A stretch of 64,000 nt of DNA from Burkholderia cepacia (lineage in GTDB: Bacteria > Pseudomonadota > Gammaproteobacteria > Burkholderiales > Burkholderiaceae), in contig NZ_LDWR01000022.1 of NCBI RefSeq assembly GCF_001039005.1, forward strand, positions 1-64,000. The letters are read 5' to 3'. Shown here in pieces: positions 9,048-17,818 of the stretch (the stretch's first letter is position 1; every line of letters begins with the position of its first letter). The notes beneath the pieces were generated by a model. That model did not search any database. It saw only the letters and a program-made list of their open reading frames with translations, and was not told the DNA's origin. The position numbers and the translations under genes were made by a program.

Positions 9048-10052
9048 TCAAAGCTCCGCCTCCGCCGCATGCACGTCACGCCGGAACGCACCGGGGCTGG
9101 TACCCGTCCATTTGCGGAACGCGCGATGAAACGCGCTCGGCTCGGTGAAGCCGAGTTCGGCCGCGATCTCCGCGACGCTGAGCGCGTGCCCGCGCAGCAG
9201 CGACTGGGCGAGCGCGCCACGTAGCTCGTCCTTGATCGCCGCGAAGCTTTGCCCTTCGCTGCGCAAACGCCGTCGCAGCGTCGCGGGTGTCGTGCCGAGG
9301 CGGACGGCCAGCGTGTCGAAATCGGGCCACTCGGCGGCCGGCAGCGCCTTCAGGTGCGCGCGCGTCTTCGCGACCCAGCCGGTGTCGTGCCGGTAGCGGA
9401 CGAGCAGGTTGCCGGGCGCGCCGCGCAGGAAAGTCTTCAACGCTTGCCCGGTACGGATCGTCGGCAGCGCGAGGTACGCGGCGTTGAACGCGAGCCGGCT
9501 GTCGGGCCGATCGAAATGCACGGGCACGCCGAAAAACTGGTGATAGTCGCTGCGCTGGTCGGGGCTCGGGCACGCGAAATCGATGCGCTGCAACGGGATG
9601 CGCCGGCCGATCAGCCAGCACGCGACGCCGAGCAGGATCAGCCAGAAGGTCCGGTACGCGAACGCCGGGTACGGCGCACCCGACTGCGTCAGCACGATCT
9701 GCGCCTGCCCGTCGGCGACGACGAGCTCGCCGTGCGGCTCGTCCAGCACCACGCGCAAGAACTGCAGCGCTCGTCGCAGCGCTTTTTCGAGCGTGCCGGC
9801 GTCCAGCACCGCGTGGCACAGCAGCGTGAAGCTGCCGTGCCGCATCGGGCGCGCGGCGAGCCCGAAGAATTCGTCGTCGATCGTGCCGGCGATCGCGAGC
9901 CACAGCCGCCCGTACTGCTGCGGCGTGACGGGCTCGCGCACGGCGGCCGGCAGGCCGGCGGCGCGCAGCACGGGCGCTGTCGGGATGCGTTGCCGGCGCA
10001 GGCACGCGAGCGCGTCGTCGACGAAATCCGGCGAAATCATCTGCGGCCCCAT
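9048..10052 (-). CDS. AraC-family transcriptional regulator
   Basis: About 334 aa. The N-terminal two thirds match the ligand-sensing domain of the Arabinose_bd class (AAGLPAAVREPVTPQQYGRLW near residue 35). The C-terminal region carries the double helix-turn-helix of AraC proteins (VAEIAAELGFTEPSAFHRAF, then KWTGTSPGAFRRDV). GGAGG lies 10 nt before the ATG at 10052, so that start is preferred to the longer frame at 10088. It is transcribed divergently, 145 bp from the acyl-CoA synthetase operon, and is the obvious candidate regulator of it. Confidence 0.87.
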   Translation of the reverse strand: MGPQMISPDFVDDALACLRRQRIPTAPVLRAAGLPAAVREPVTPQQYGRLWLAIAGTIDDEFFGLAARPMRHGSFTLLCHAVLDAGTLEKALRRALQFLRVVLDEPHGELVVADGQAQIVLTQSGAPYPAFAYRTFWLILLGVACWLIGRRIPLQRIDFACPSPDQRSDYHQFFGVPVHFDRPDSRLAFNAAYLALPTIRTGQALKTFLRGAPGNLLVRYRHDTGWVAKTRAHLKALPAAEWPDFDTLAVRLGTTPATLRRRLRSEGQSFAAIKDELRGALAQSLLRGHALSVAEIAAELGFTEPSAFHRAFRKWTGTSPGAFRRDVHAAEAEL

Positions 10053-10197
10053 TTTCCTGCATCCTCCCGACATGGCAAAAGCGATCACGATTCTAGATTC
10101 TGTTTGTCATTGATTGCAATGTCACGGCTGTCTACTATCGATGTATCCCCCGTCGCGCCCCCGGCTCGCCGGCGGTCATAACGCACAGGAGACACGC

Positions 10198-11865
10198 ATG
10201 CCTGATGGAGCAACCGCCCGGGCGGTGCCGGCCTACGCCGACGCCGTGGCCCGGTTCAGTATCGAGACCGCCGCGACGCAGCTGCACGGCGACCTGGAGC
10301 GTGGCCTGAACGCATGCGTCGAATGTTGCGACCGGCACGCATCGGCGGACGCGATCGCGCTCGACTGGATCGATGCGGGCGGGCAGCACCACAGCTTCAC
10401 GTTCGCGCAGATGCAGGCGCTGTCGGCACGCGTCGCGAACCTGCTCGTCGCGCAGGGCGTGAAGCCGGGCGACGTGGTGGCCGGCCTGTTGCCGCGTACG
10501 CCTGAGCTTGTCGCGACGATCCTCGGCACGTGGCGTGCGGGTGCCGTCTATCAGCCGCTGTTCACCGCGTTCGGCCCGAAGGCGATCGAGCATCGGCTGC
10601 GGATGAGCGACGCGCGCCTGATCGTGACCAACGTCGCGAATCGCGCCAAGCTCGACGAGATCGCCGAGTGCCCGCCCGTCGCGACGGTGCGCGAACCGGG
10701 TGACGCGCTGCCGGCGCGCGACATCGATTTCCGCGCGGCGCTCGACGCGCAGTCCGACACGTTCGAACCGGTGCCGCGCAAGGGCACGGACCTGTTCATG
10801 ATGATGTCGACGTCCGGCACGACGGGCTTGCCGAAGGGCGTGCCGGTGCCGCTGCGCGCATTGCTCGCGTTCGGCGCCTACATGCGCGAGGCGGTCGACC
10901 TGCGCGACGGCGACCGGTTCTGGAACATCGCCGATCCGGGCTGGGCGTACGGCCTTTATTACGCGATCACGGGCCCGCTGTTGCTCGGCCATGCGACGAC
11001 GCTCCACGAGGGCGGCTTCACGGTCGACAGCACGTACGACGTGATCGAACGGCTCGGGATCACGAGCCTCGCCGGTTCGCCGACCGCGTTCCGGATGCTG
11101 ATGGCGGCCGGTACGGAAGCGGCGACGCGCGTGAAGGGCAAGCTGCGCGTGGTCAGCAGCGCGGGCGAACCGCTGAATCCGGAAGTCGTGCGCTGGTTCG
11201 ACGCGGCGCTCGGCGCGCCGATCTACGATCACTACGGCCAGACCGAACTCGGGATGGTCGTGAACAACCATCACGGTCTCAGGCACGTCGTCCATCCGGG
11301 ATCGGCCGGTTTCGCGATGCCGGGCTATCGCGTCGCGGTGCTCGACGACGCGAGCCGCGAGCTCGGCCCCGGCGAGCCCGGCAATCTCGCGATCGACATC
11401 GCGCGCTCGCCGCTGCTGTGGTTCGACGGTTACTGGCAGCAGGACACGCCGGCGATCGCGGGCGGCTACTACCGCACCGGCGACAACGTCGAGCTGGAGC
11501 CGGACGGCACCGTGAGCTTCATCGGCCGCGCGGACGACGTGATCACGTCGTCCGGCTACCGGATCGGCCCGTTCGACGTGGAAAGTGCGTTGATCGAGCA
11601 TCCGGCCGTCAGCGAGGCCGCCGTCATCGGCGTGCCCGATCCGGAGCGCACGGAGATCGTGAAGGCGTTTGTCGTGCTGTCGAAGGGCTTCGACGACACG
11701 CCGGCGCTGGCCGAGGAGCTGAGCCTGCATGTGAAGCGGCGGCTGTCCGCTCACGCGTATCCGCGCGCGATCGACTTCGTCGACGCGCTGCCGAAAACCC
11801 CGAGCGGCAAGATCCAGCGCTTCGTGTTGCGCAAGATGGAAGCCGAGAAGGCCGCTCAACCCTGA
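10198..11865 (+). CDS. AMP-dependent acyl-CoA synthetase
   Basis: 555 aa adenylate-forming ligase that activates a carboxylic acid to its CoA ester. Motifs: P-loop [15 protein letters not shown] (about residues 201-215), DHYGQTELG in the A5 position, YYRTGD (A7), [20 protein letters not shown] (A8), and the A10 lysine in [10 protein letters not shown]. The overall pattern is that of the acetyl/medium-chain acyl-CoA synthetase group. AGGAG lies 7 nt before the ATG. It is first in a three-gene operon with an SDR dehydrogenase and a thiolase, so acid activation, oxidation of a hydroxyacyl intermediate and thiolysis appear grouped. Substrate chain length is unknown. Confidence 0.87.
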   Translation: MPDGATARAVPAYADAVARFSIETAATQLHGDLERGLNACVECCDRHASADAIALDWIDAGGQHHSFTFAQMQALSARVANLLVAQGVKPGDVVAGLLPRTPELVATILGTWRAGAVYQPLFTAFGPKAIEHRLRMSDARLIVTNVANRAKLDEIAECPPVATVREPGDALPARDIDFRAALDAQSDTFEPVPRKGTDLFMMMSTSGTTGLPKGVPVPLRALLAFGAYMREAVDLRDGDRFWNIADPGWAYGLYYAITGPLLLGHATTLHEGGFTVDSTYDVIERLGITSLAGSPTAFRMLMAAGTEAATRVKGKLRVVSSAGEPLNPEVVRWFDAALGAPIYDHYGQTELGMVVNNHHGLRHVVHPGSAGFAMPGYRVAVLDDASRELGPGEPGNLAIDIARSPLLWFDGYWQQDTPAIAGGYYRTGDNVELEPDGTVSFIGRADDVITSSGYRIGPFDVESALIEHPAVSEAAVIGVPDPERTEIVKAFVVLSKGFDDTPALAEELSLHVKRRLSAHAYPRAIDFVDALPKTPSGKIQRFVLRKMEAEKAAQP

Positions 11866-11878
11866 ATACGGATTGCTA

Positions 11879-12646
11879 ATGAATATCAAGGATCGCGTTT
11901 TTCTGATTACGGGCGCTGGTTCGGGCCTTGGCGCCGCGGTGGCGCGCATGGTCGTCGCGGAAGGCGGCAAGGCGGTGCTGCTGGACGTCAATGACGATGC
12001 CGGCGCGAGCCTCGCGCACGAACTCGGCGAATCCGCGCGCTTCGTGAAGACCGACGTGACGAGCGAAGCCGATGGCCAGGCGGCCGTCGCCGCTGCCCGC
12101 GACGCGTTCGGCCGCATCGACGCGCTCGTCAACTGCGCGGGCGTCGCGCCGGGCGAGAAGGTCGTCGGCCGCGAAGGCCCGCACTCGCTCGATCGTTTCG
12201 CGCGCGCGGTGTCGATCAATCTCGTCGGCACGTTCAACATGATCCGGCTGGCCGCCGACGCGATGTCGAAGCAGGGCGCCGATGCGGAAGGCGAGCGCGG
12301 CGTGATCGTCAACACCGCGTCGGTCGCGGCGTTCGACGGGCAGATCGGGCAGGCCGCATATGCGGCGTCGAAGAGCGGTGTGGTAGGCATGACGCTGCCG
12401 ATCGCGCGCGAACTCGCGCGGTTCGGCATTCGCGTCGTGACGGTCGCGCCCGGCATCTTCGCGACGCCGATGATGGCCGGCATGCCGCAGGACGTGCAGG
12501 ATGCGCTCGGCAAGAGCGTGCCGTTCCCGCCGCGGCTTGGCCGCCCGGAAGAATTTGCGGCGCTGGTGCGCCACATCGCCGAGAACACGATGCTGAACGG
12601 CGAAGTCATCCGTCTCGATGGCGCGTTGCGCATGGCACCGCGCTGA
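11879..12646 (+). CDS. Short-chain dehydrogenase, 3-hydroxyacyl-CoA dehydrogenase type II-like
   Basis: 255 aa classical SDR. Cofactor motif TGAGSGLG at residues 11-18, NCAG near 82, and catalytic Tyr and Lys in AYAASKSG. The C-terminal [14 protein letters not shown] and [15 protein letters not shown] resemble the HSD17B10 / 3-hydroxy-2-methylacyl-CoA dehydrogenase group, which acts in branched-chain or short-chain acyl-CoA oxidation with NAD. It starts 13 bp after the synthetase gene and is 18 bp before the thiolase gene, so it belongs to their operon. Confidence 0.85.
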   Translation: MNIKDRVFLITGAGSGLGAAVARMVVAEGGKAVLLDVNDDAGASLAHELGESARFVKTDVTSEADGQAAVAAARDAFGRIDALVNCAGVAPGEKVVGREGPHSLDRFARAVSINLVGTFNMIRLAADAMSKQGADAEGERGVIVNTASVAAFDGQIGQAAYAASKSGVVGMTLPIARELARFGIRVVTVAPGIFATPMMAGMPQDVQDALGKSVPFPPRLGRPEEFAALVRHIAENTMLNGEVIRLDGALRMAPR

Positions 12647-12664
12647 CACTGGAGGAAGCGAATC

Positions 12665-13855
12665 ATGACGACTCAGGATCCGATCGTAATCGTTGGTATG
12701 GCGCGTACGCCGATGGGCGGTTTTCAGGGCGACCTGGCGGCGGCGAGCGCGAGCGAGCTTGGCGCGGTAGCCATTCGTGCGGCGCTCGAGCGCGCGAACA
12801 TGCCGGCCGAGCGCATCGATGAAATCGTGTTCGGCTGCGTGCTGCCGGCCGGGCAGGGCCAGGCGCCGGCGCGGCAGGCCGCTCTGAAGGCCGGGCTGCC
12901 GCTCGCGGCGGGCGCGACCACGGTCAACAAGATGTGCGGCTCGGGGATGAAGGCCGCGATGTTCGCGCACGACCTGCTGCTGGCGGGGTCGGCGGGCGTG
13001 GCCGTCGCGGGCGGGATGGAGAGCATGACGAATGCGCCGTACCTGCTGCCGAAGGCGCGCGCGGGGATGCGTATGGGTCACGGCCAGGTGCTCGACCACA
13101 TGTTCCTCGACGGGCTCGAGGACGCGTATGAAAAAGGCCGCCTGATGGGCACGTTCGCCGAGGACTGCGCGCAGGCCTACCAGTTCACGCGCGAAGCACA
13201 GGATGCGTTCGCGATCGCGTCGCTGACGCGCGCGCAACGCGCGATCGCGGAAGGACACTTCGTGTCGGAGATCGCGCCGGTGACCGTGAAGGCCGGCAAG
13301 ACCGAAGTCATCGTGTCGATCGACGAGCAGCCGGGCAAGGCGAAACTCGACAAGATCCCGACGCTGAAGCCGGCATTCCGCGACGGCGGCACCGTGACGG
13401 CAGCCAATGCGTCGTCGATCTCGGACGGTGCGGCCGCGCTCGTGATGATGCGCCGCTCGGAAGCCGAGCGCCTCGGCCTCACGCCGAAGGCCGTGATCGT
13501 CGGGCATTCGACCCACGCGGACAAGCCGGGCCTGTTCGCGACCGCGCCGATCGGCGCGTTGCGCAAGCTGTCGGAGAAAACCGGCTGGAACCTGCGCGAC
13601 ATCGACCTGTTCGAGATCAACGAAGCGTTCGCGGTGGTGCCGATGGCCGCGATGCGCGATCTCGACCTGCCGCACGAGAAAGTCAACGTACACGGCGGCG
13701 CGTGTGCGCTCGGCCATCCGATCGGTGCGTCGGGTGCGCGCGTGATGGTGACGCTGCTGGCCGCGCTCGAAACGTACGGCCTGAAGCGCGGCGTCGCGTC
13801 GCTGTGCATCGGCGGCGGCGAGGCGACGGCCATCGCGATCGAGCGTATCGCGTAA
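12665..13855 (+). CDS. Thiolase (acetyl-CoA C-acyltransferase)
   Basis: 396 aa thiolase. The acyl-accepting Cys91 sits in VNKMCGSGMKA. The C-terminal His and Cys of the active site are in GGACALGHPIGASGAR and LCIGGGEATA, and NEAFAVVPMAA is also conserved. It catalyses reversible thiolytic cleavage of a 3-ketoacyl-CoA. As the last gene of the operon it completes an activation, dehydrogenation and thiolysis set. GGAGG lies 8 nt upstream of the ATG. Confidence 0.9.
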   Translation: MTTQDPIVIVGMARTPMGGFQGDLAAASASELGAVAIRAALERANMPAERIDEIVFGCVLPAGQGQAPARQAALKAGLPLAAGATTVNKMCGSGMKAAMFAHDLLLAGSAGVAVAGGMESMTNAPYLLPKARAGMRMGHGQVLDHMFLDGLEDAYEKGRLMGTFAEDCAQAYQFTREAQDAFAIASLTRAQRAIAEGHFVSEIAPVTVKAGKTEVIVSIDEQPGKAKLDKIPTLKPAFRDGGTVTAANASSISDGAAALVMMRRSEAERLGLTPKAVIVGHSTHADKPGLFATAPIGALRKLSEKTGWNLRDIDLFEINEAFAVVPMAAMRDLDLPHEKVNVHGGACALGHPIGASGARVMVTLLAALETYGLKRGVASLCIGGGEATAIAIERIA

Positions 13856-13871
13856 CGCTGGCACACACGCT

Positions 13872-13894
13872 GCGATACGGGCGACGGGTATCGC
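13872..13894. terminator. Candidate terminator stem between convergent genes
   Basis: GCGATAC at 13872-13878 pairs with GTATCGC at 13888-13894 around a 9-nt loop, in the 100 bp gap between the thiolase gene and the convergent TetR gene. There is no T run, so termination is inferred from position only. Confidence 0.35.
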
Positions 13895-13955
13895 GCAGGA
13901 AGCCCCTGTGCGCGGCCCGTCGCCCGTCTTGTTTGTGCCGGATCGCGCGGCTGCG

Positions 13956-14648
13956 TTAGCGCTTCGCGTGCGGCGACACGGCGCCGCACGCACGAATCAC
14001 GAACTGCACGACCTGCTCGGTCTTCTCGTCGAACGCCTTCTGCGTGAATGCGCGCTTGCCGCTCAGCGCGCGGATCTGCGCGTCGAAATCCGCATAGTGC
14101 TGCGTGGTCGCCCAGATCAGGTACATCAGCGCATGCGCGTCGATCGGCGCGAGCAGCCCGCGCGCGATCCAGCCGTCGATCACCTTCACGCGCGTGTCGA
14201 ACCACGGTTTCACGCGTTGCGACAGGATGTCCTGCATGTGCTCCGCGCCCTGGATGATCTCGTTGGCCCAGACCTTCGAGCCGAGCGGGCGCCGCCGCGA
14301 CAGCGCCATCTTCGCGCGCACGTAGCCGCCGATCGCTTCCACCGGATCGTCGTCGGCCTCGAACGAGCCGGCCGCGCGATGCCATTCCTCGAACAGGTCC
14401 TCGAGCACGCGGCGGTACAGCGCGAGCTTCGTCGGGAAGTAGTAATGCAGGTTCGCCTTCGGCAGGCCGGCGCGCTCCGCGATCATCGCGGTGCTCGCGC
14501 CGTCGAGCCCGCGCTCCGCGAACACGGCCTCCGCACAGGCGAGCAGATGCGCTTCGTTGGACTCGCGGATGTGCGCCTTGCGTCGCCGCAATGGCGCGGT
14601 CGTTTCGTCACGGCCGGTCGCTTCGGCTGCCGCCTCGTCATGTCTCAT
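13956..14648 (-). CDS. rutR: TetR-family regulator, RutR-like
   Basis: 230 aa. N-terminal helix-turn-helix: TAMIAERAGLPKANLHYYFPTK (about residues 53-74). The C-terminal region closely follows E. coli RutR: ARGLLAPIDAHALMYLIWATTQHYADF matches the RutR stretch GKLAPIDPQHLIFMIWASTQHYADF. RutR senses pyrimidines and controls their degradation. Here the gene is divergent from the reductive pyrimidine degradation operon starting at 15015, which supports that role. The first ~30 residues are an arginine-rich extension; a shorter start is possible. Confidence 0.85.
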   Translation of the reverse strand: MRHDEAAAEATGRDETTAPLRRRKAHIRESNEAHLLACAEAVFAERGLDGASTAMIAERAGLPKANLHYYFPTKLALYRRVLEDLFEEWHRAAGSFEADDDPVEAIGGYVRAKMALSRRRPLGSKVWANEIIQGAEHMQDILSQRVKPWFDTRVKVIDGWIARGLLAPIDAHALMYLIWATTQHYADFDAQIRALSGKRAFTQKAFDEKTEQVVQFVIRACGAVSPHAKR

Positions 14649-14825
14649 CGTTGCCCTCGCGCGGCGGGCATGCCGCGTTGGGCTTCATTCTAGCCGCTGA
14701 TCCGCGTCGAACGCACGCGTGCGGACATGACGCATCCGCAGCGATGCTGCGTTGCGATGGCACGTTTCTCGCTCTATCGATCCACGCAAGAAAGACATTG
14801 CTTTGGTCATTTTGATCGTCTAAAA

Positions 14826-14843
14826 CCTGTCCAATCGGACAGG
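14826..14843. promoter_or_regulatory. Candidate operator for the RutR-like regulator
   Basis: Perfect 18-bp palindrome CCTGTCC-AATC-GGACAGG in the divergent region, 178 bp from the regulator start and 171 bp from the pyrimidine operon start. The dyad size fits a TetR dimer. That RutR binds it is inference from position. Confidence 0.55.
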
Positions 14844-14853
14844 ATTCGACGAG

Positions 14854-14883
14854 CGGCGGAAGGTAACGTTAACCCTTCCGCCG
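14854..14883. repeat. 10-bp-arm inverted repeat, possible leader stem-loop or second operator
   Basis: CGGCGGAAGG at 14854-14863 and CCTTCCGCCG at 14874-14883 around TAACGTTAAC. The arms extend imperfectly outward (GACGA / TCGTC). It sits 10 bp downstream of the candidate operator, where it could act in the mRNA leader of the pyrimidine operon. Confidence 0.45.
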
Positions 14884-15014
14884 ATTCGTCGGACGAACTT
14901 CGCGAACGACCGGGACATGCACCGCACATGGGCGGGTTTGCCCCGGAATCAGGCATGGCACGCACCGGCACAGACCGGGCTGACGACATCACCGACCCCA
15001 CAGGAGCGATACGA

Positions 15015-16295
15015 ATGAACGCGGTATCGGAAGCAGTGAAGCGGCCCGTCTTCGACCCGTCGATCAAGATCGACGGCAAGCGGTTGTGGGACAGCCTGAT
15101 GGAAGTCGCGAAGATCGGCGCGACGCCGAAGGGCGGCGTGTGCCGCCTCGCGCTGACCGATCTCGACAAGGCCGGCCGCGACCTGATCGTCGGCTGGGCG
15201 AAGGCGGCCGGCTGCACGGTGACGGTCGATACGATGGGCAACGTGTTCATGCGCCGCGCGGGCCGCGTGGCCGACGCGGCGCCGGTGGTCACGGGCTCGC
15301 ATGCGGACTCGCAGCCGACGGGCGGCCGCTTCGACGGCATCTACGGCGTGCTCGGCGGCCTCGAGGTGATTCGCAGCCTCAACGATCACGGCATCGAGAC
15401 CGAGCATCCGGTCGAGGTTGTGATCTGGACCAACGAGGAAGGCTCGCGCTTCGCGCCCGCGATGGTCGCGTCCGGTGTGTTCGCCGGCGTGTTTCCGCTC
15501 GAATACGGGCTGTCGCGCAAGGACGTCGACGGCAAGACGATCGGCGAGGAGCTGGCGCGCATCGGCTACGCGGGCGACGTGCCGTGTGGCGGACGCAAGC
15601 TGCACGCGGCATTCGAACTGCATATCGAGCAGGGGCCGATTCTCGAAGCGGAGTGCAAGACGATCGGTGTCGTGACCGATGCGCAGGGGCAGCGCTGGTA
15701 CGAGATCACCTTCACCGGGCAGGAAGCGCATGCGGGGCCGACGCCGATGCCGCGCCGCCGCGATGCGCTGCTCGGCGCGTCGCGGGTGGTCGATCTCGTC
15801 AACCGGATCGGCCTCGATCACGCGCCGTTCGGCTGCGCGACGGTCGGCATGATGCAGGTCCACCCGAACTCGCGCAACGTGATCCCCGGCCGCGTGTTCT
15901 TCACGGTCGATTTCCGTCATCCGGACGACGCCGTGCTCGCGAAGATGGATGCCGCGCTGCGCGACGGCGTCGCGCGCATCGCCGGTGCCATCGGGCTCGA
16001 GACGGAACTCGAGCAGATTTTCTACTACAAGCCCGTCGCGTTCGATCCGGCCTGCGTGGAAGCCGTGCGCGGCGCGGCCGACCGCTTCGGCTACTCGCAT
16101 CGCGACATCGTGTCGGGCGCGGGGCATGACGCGTGTTATCTCGCGCAGGTCGCGCCGACGTCGATGGTGTTCGTGCCGTGTGTCGACGGCATCAGTCACA
16201 ACGAGATCGAGGATGCGACGCCCGCGTGGATCGAGGCCGGCGCGAACGTGCTGCTGCACGCGATGCTGTCGCGCGCATGCGAGCCGGCTTCATGA
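15015..16295 (+). CDS. Zn-dependent beta-ureidopropionase / allantoate-carbamoylase family amidohydrolase
   Basis: 426 aa M20-type hydrolase of the hydantoinase/carbamoylase family. Metal-binding pattern: GSHADSQPTGGRFDGIYG (His and Asp), the NEEG(S)RF motif, His in HIEQGPILE, and His in SHNEIE near the C-terminus. These enzymes cleave N-carbamoyl-beta-amino acids or allantoate, releasing ammonia and CO2. Because it heads an operon with both dihydropyrimidine dehydrogenase subunits and a dihydropyrimidinase, the likely reaction is N-carbamoyl-beta-alanine (or -beta-aminoisobutyrate) hydrolysis, the third step of reductive pyrimidine catabolism. CAGGAG precedes the ATG by 8 nt. Confidence 0.88.
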   Translation: MNAVSEAVKRPVFDPSIKIDGKRLWDSLMEVAKIGATPKGGVCRLALTDLDKAGRDLIVGWAKAAGCTVTVDTMGNVFMRRAGRVADAAPVVTGSHADSQPTGGRFDGIYGVLGGLEVIRSLNDHGIETEHPVEVVIWTNEEGSRFAPAMVASGVFAGVFPLEYGLSRKDVDGKTIGEELARIGYAGDVPCGGRKLHAAFELHIEQGPILEAECKTIGVVTDAQGQRWYEITFTGQEAHAGPTPMPRRRDALLGASRVVDLVNRIGLDHAPFGCATVGMMQVHPNSRNVIPGRVFFTVDFRHPDDAVLAKMDAALRDGVARIAGAIGLETELEQIFYYKPVAFDPACVEAVRGAADRFGYSHRDIVSGAGHDACYLAQVAPTSMVFVPCVDGISHNEIEDATPAWIEAGANVLLHAMLSRACEPAS

Positions 16296-16422
16296 CGCAT
16301 CGACCGTAGCAGCCGGCAGGCTGCATAGCGCGCGAGCGCAGGATTCCTCAGCATGACCGCCCCGACTGTGCATTTGCAGCCGGCGGGGACGGCTTTGTCT
16401 CCACCCAGTCGAAGGAACGCGT

Positions 16423-17760
16423 ATGACCACCAAGCCAACCGGCGATATCGCCGCGCATCGCCTGTCGTCCACGCAACTCTCGTGCGAATTCGCGGATATC
16501 GCGCCGCTGCTCGATCCGACCGCGGCAGCGGCCGCCGCGAGCCGCTGCCACTACTGCTACGACGCGCCGTGCGTGCAGGCCTGCCCGACGCAGATCGACA
16601 TTCCGAGCTTCATCCGCAAGATCGGCAACGGCAACCTGAAGGGCGCCGCGACCGATATCCTGTCCGCGAATCCGCTCGGCGGGATGTGCGCGCGTGTGTG
16701 TCCGACCGAGATCCTGTGCGAAGGCGCATGCGTGCGCAACCACCAGGATTCGCAGCCCGTCGCGATCGGCGCGCTGCAGCGGCACGCGACCGACTGGGCG
16801 ATGGAGACCGGCGCGGTGCGCTTCCGGCGCGCGCCCGAAACGGGCCGCCATGTCGCGGTGGTCGGTGCGGGGCCGGCCGGGCTCGCGTGCGCGCACCGGC
16901 TCGCGCTCGCCGGGCACCGCGTCACGCTGTTCGATGCACGCCCGAAGGCCGGCGGCCTCAACGAATACGGGATCGCCGCGTACAAGACCGTCGACGATTT
17001 CGCACAGCGCGAAGTCGAGTGGCTGTTGTCGGTCGGCGGCATCACGCTGGAAACGGGGGTGGCGCTCGGACGCGACATGACGCTCGATGCGCTGCGTGAG
17101 CAGCACGACGCGGTGTTTCTCGCGATGGGCCTCGGCGGCGTGCGCGCGCTCGCGATCGACGGCGAACAACTGGCTGGCGTGATGAACGCGGTCGATTTCA
17201 TCGAGCAGGTGCGGCAGGCCGACGGGCTCGAGAACGTGCCGGTCGGGCGGAGGGTGGTCGTGATCGGTGGTGGCAATACGGCCATCGATGCGGCGGTGCA
17301 GAGCCGCAAGCTCGGCGCCGAGCGCGTGACGATGGTCTATCGGCGCGGCGTGGACGCGATGAGCGCAACGTGGGCCGAGCGCGAGTTCGCGCAGAAGAGC
17401 GGTGTCACGCTCGTCACGCACGCGAAGCCCGTGCGCATGGCGGGCGCGAACGGGCAGGTGACGGGCGTCGAATTCGAGGCGGCGTCGGGCGAGCGCTTCA
17501 CCGTCGACGCGGACATGGTGCTGAAGGCGATCGGCCAGACGCTGGTGCCGGATGGCGTCGCGGCCGAGTTGCTGACAGCGGACGGCGCGCGTTTCGCGGT
17601 GGACGCGGACGGGCGCACCGCATGGCCGGACGTGTGGGCCGGCGGCGACTGCGCCGCGACGGACGGCATCGACCTGACGGTGCAGGCCGTGCAGGACGGC
17701 AAGCGCGCGGCTGCATCGATCGACGCGGCGCTTGCGCAGCGCGACGCGAAGGCCGCATAA
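16423..17760 (+). CDS. preT: NAD-dependent dihydropyrimidine dehydrogenase subunit PreT
   Basis: 445 aa. The N-terminal third carries two cysteine sets for [4Fe-4S] clusters (CHYCYDAPCVQACP near residue 43, then GGMCARVCPTEILCEGAC near 86). Next come an FAD site (VVGAGPAGLACA, near 145) and an NAD(P)H site (VIGGGNTAIDAA, near 284). This is the electron-entry half of the bacterial PreTA enzyme, equivalent to the N-terminal part of mammalian DPYD. It passes electrons from NADH to PreA. GAAGG lies 8 nt before the start. The partner gene follows after 58 bp. Confidence 0.93.
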   Translation: MTTKPTGDIAAHRLSSTQLSCEFADIAPLLDPTAAAAAASRCHYCYDAPCVQACPTQIDIPSFIRKIGNGNLKGAATDILSANPLGGMCARVCPTEILCEGACVRNHQDSQPVAIGALQRHATDWAMETGAVRFRRAPETGRHVAVVGAGPAGLACAHRLALAGHRVTLFDARPKAGGLNEYGIAAYKTVDDFAQREVEWLLSVGGITLETGVALGRDMTLDALREQHDAVFLAMGLGGVRALAIDGEQLAGVMNAVDFIEQVRQADGLENVPVGRRVVVIGGGNTAIDAAVQSRKLGAERVTMVYRRGVDAMSATWAEREFAQKSGVTLVTHAKPVRMAGANGQVTGVEFEAASGERFTVDADMVLKAIGQTLVPDGVAAELLTADGARFAVDADGRTAWPDVWAGGDCAATDGIDLTVQAVQDGKRAAASIDAALAQRDAKAA

Positions 17761-17818
17761 GCGCACACGCACGCATCCACGCATCCACGATAGCGACCCC
17801 ACTCTCACGGAGCCGAAC

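Larger units (their letters stand above)
14649..15014. promoter_or_regulatory. Divergent control region between rutR-like gene and pyrimidine operon
   Basis: 366 bp without a gene. It contains the perfect palindrome at 14826-14843 and the long stem at 14854-14883 (separate entries), and a CAGGAG ribosome binding site at 15001-15006. Promoters for both directions are expected here. Confidence 0.6.
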
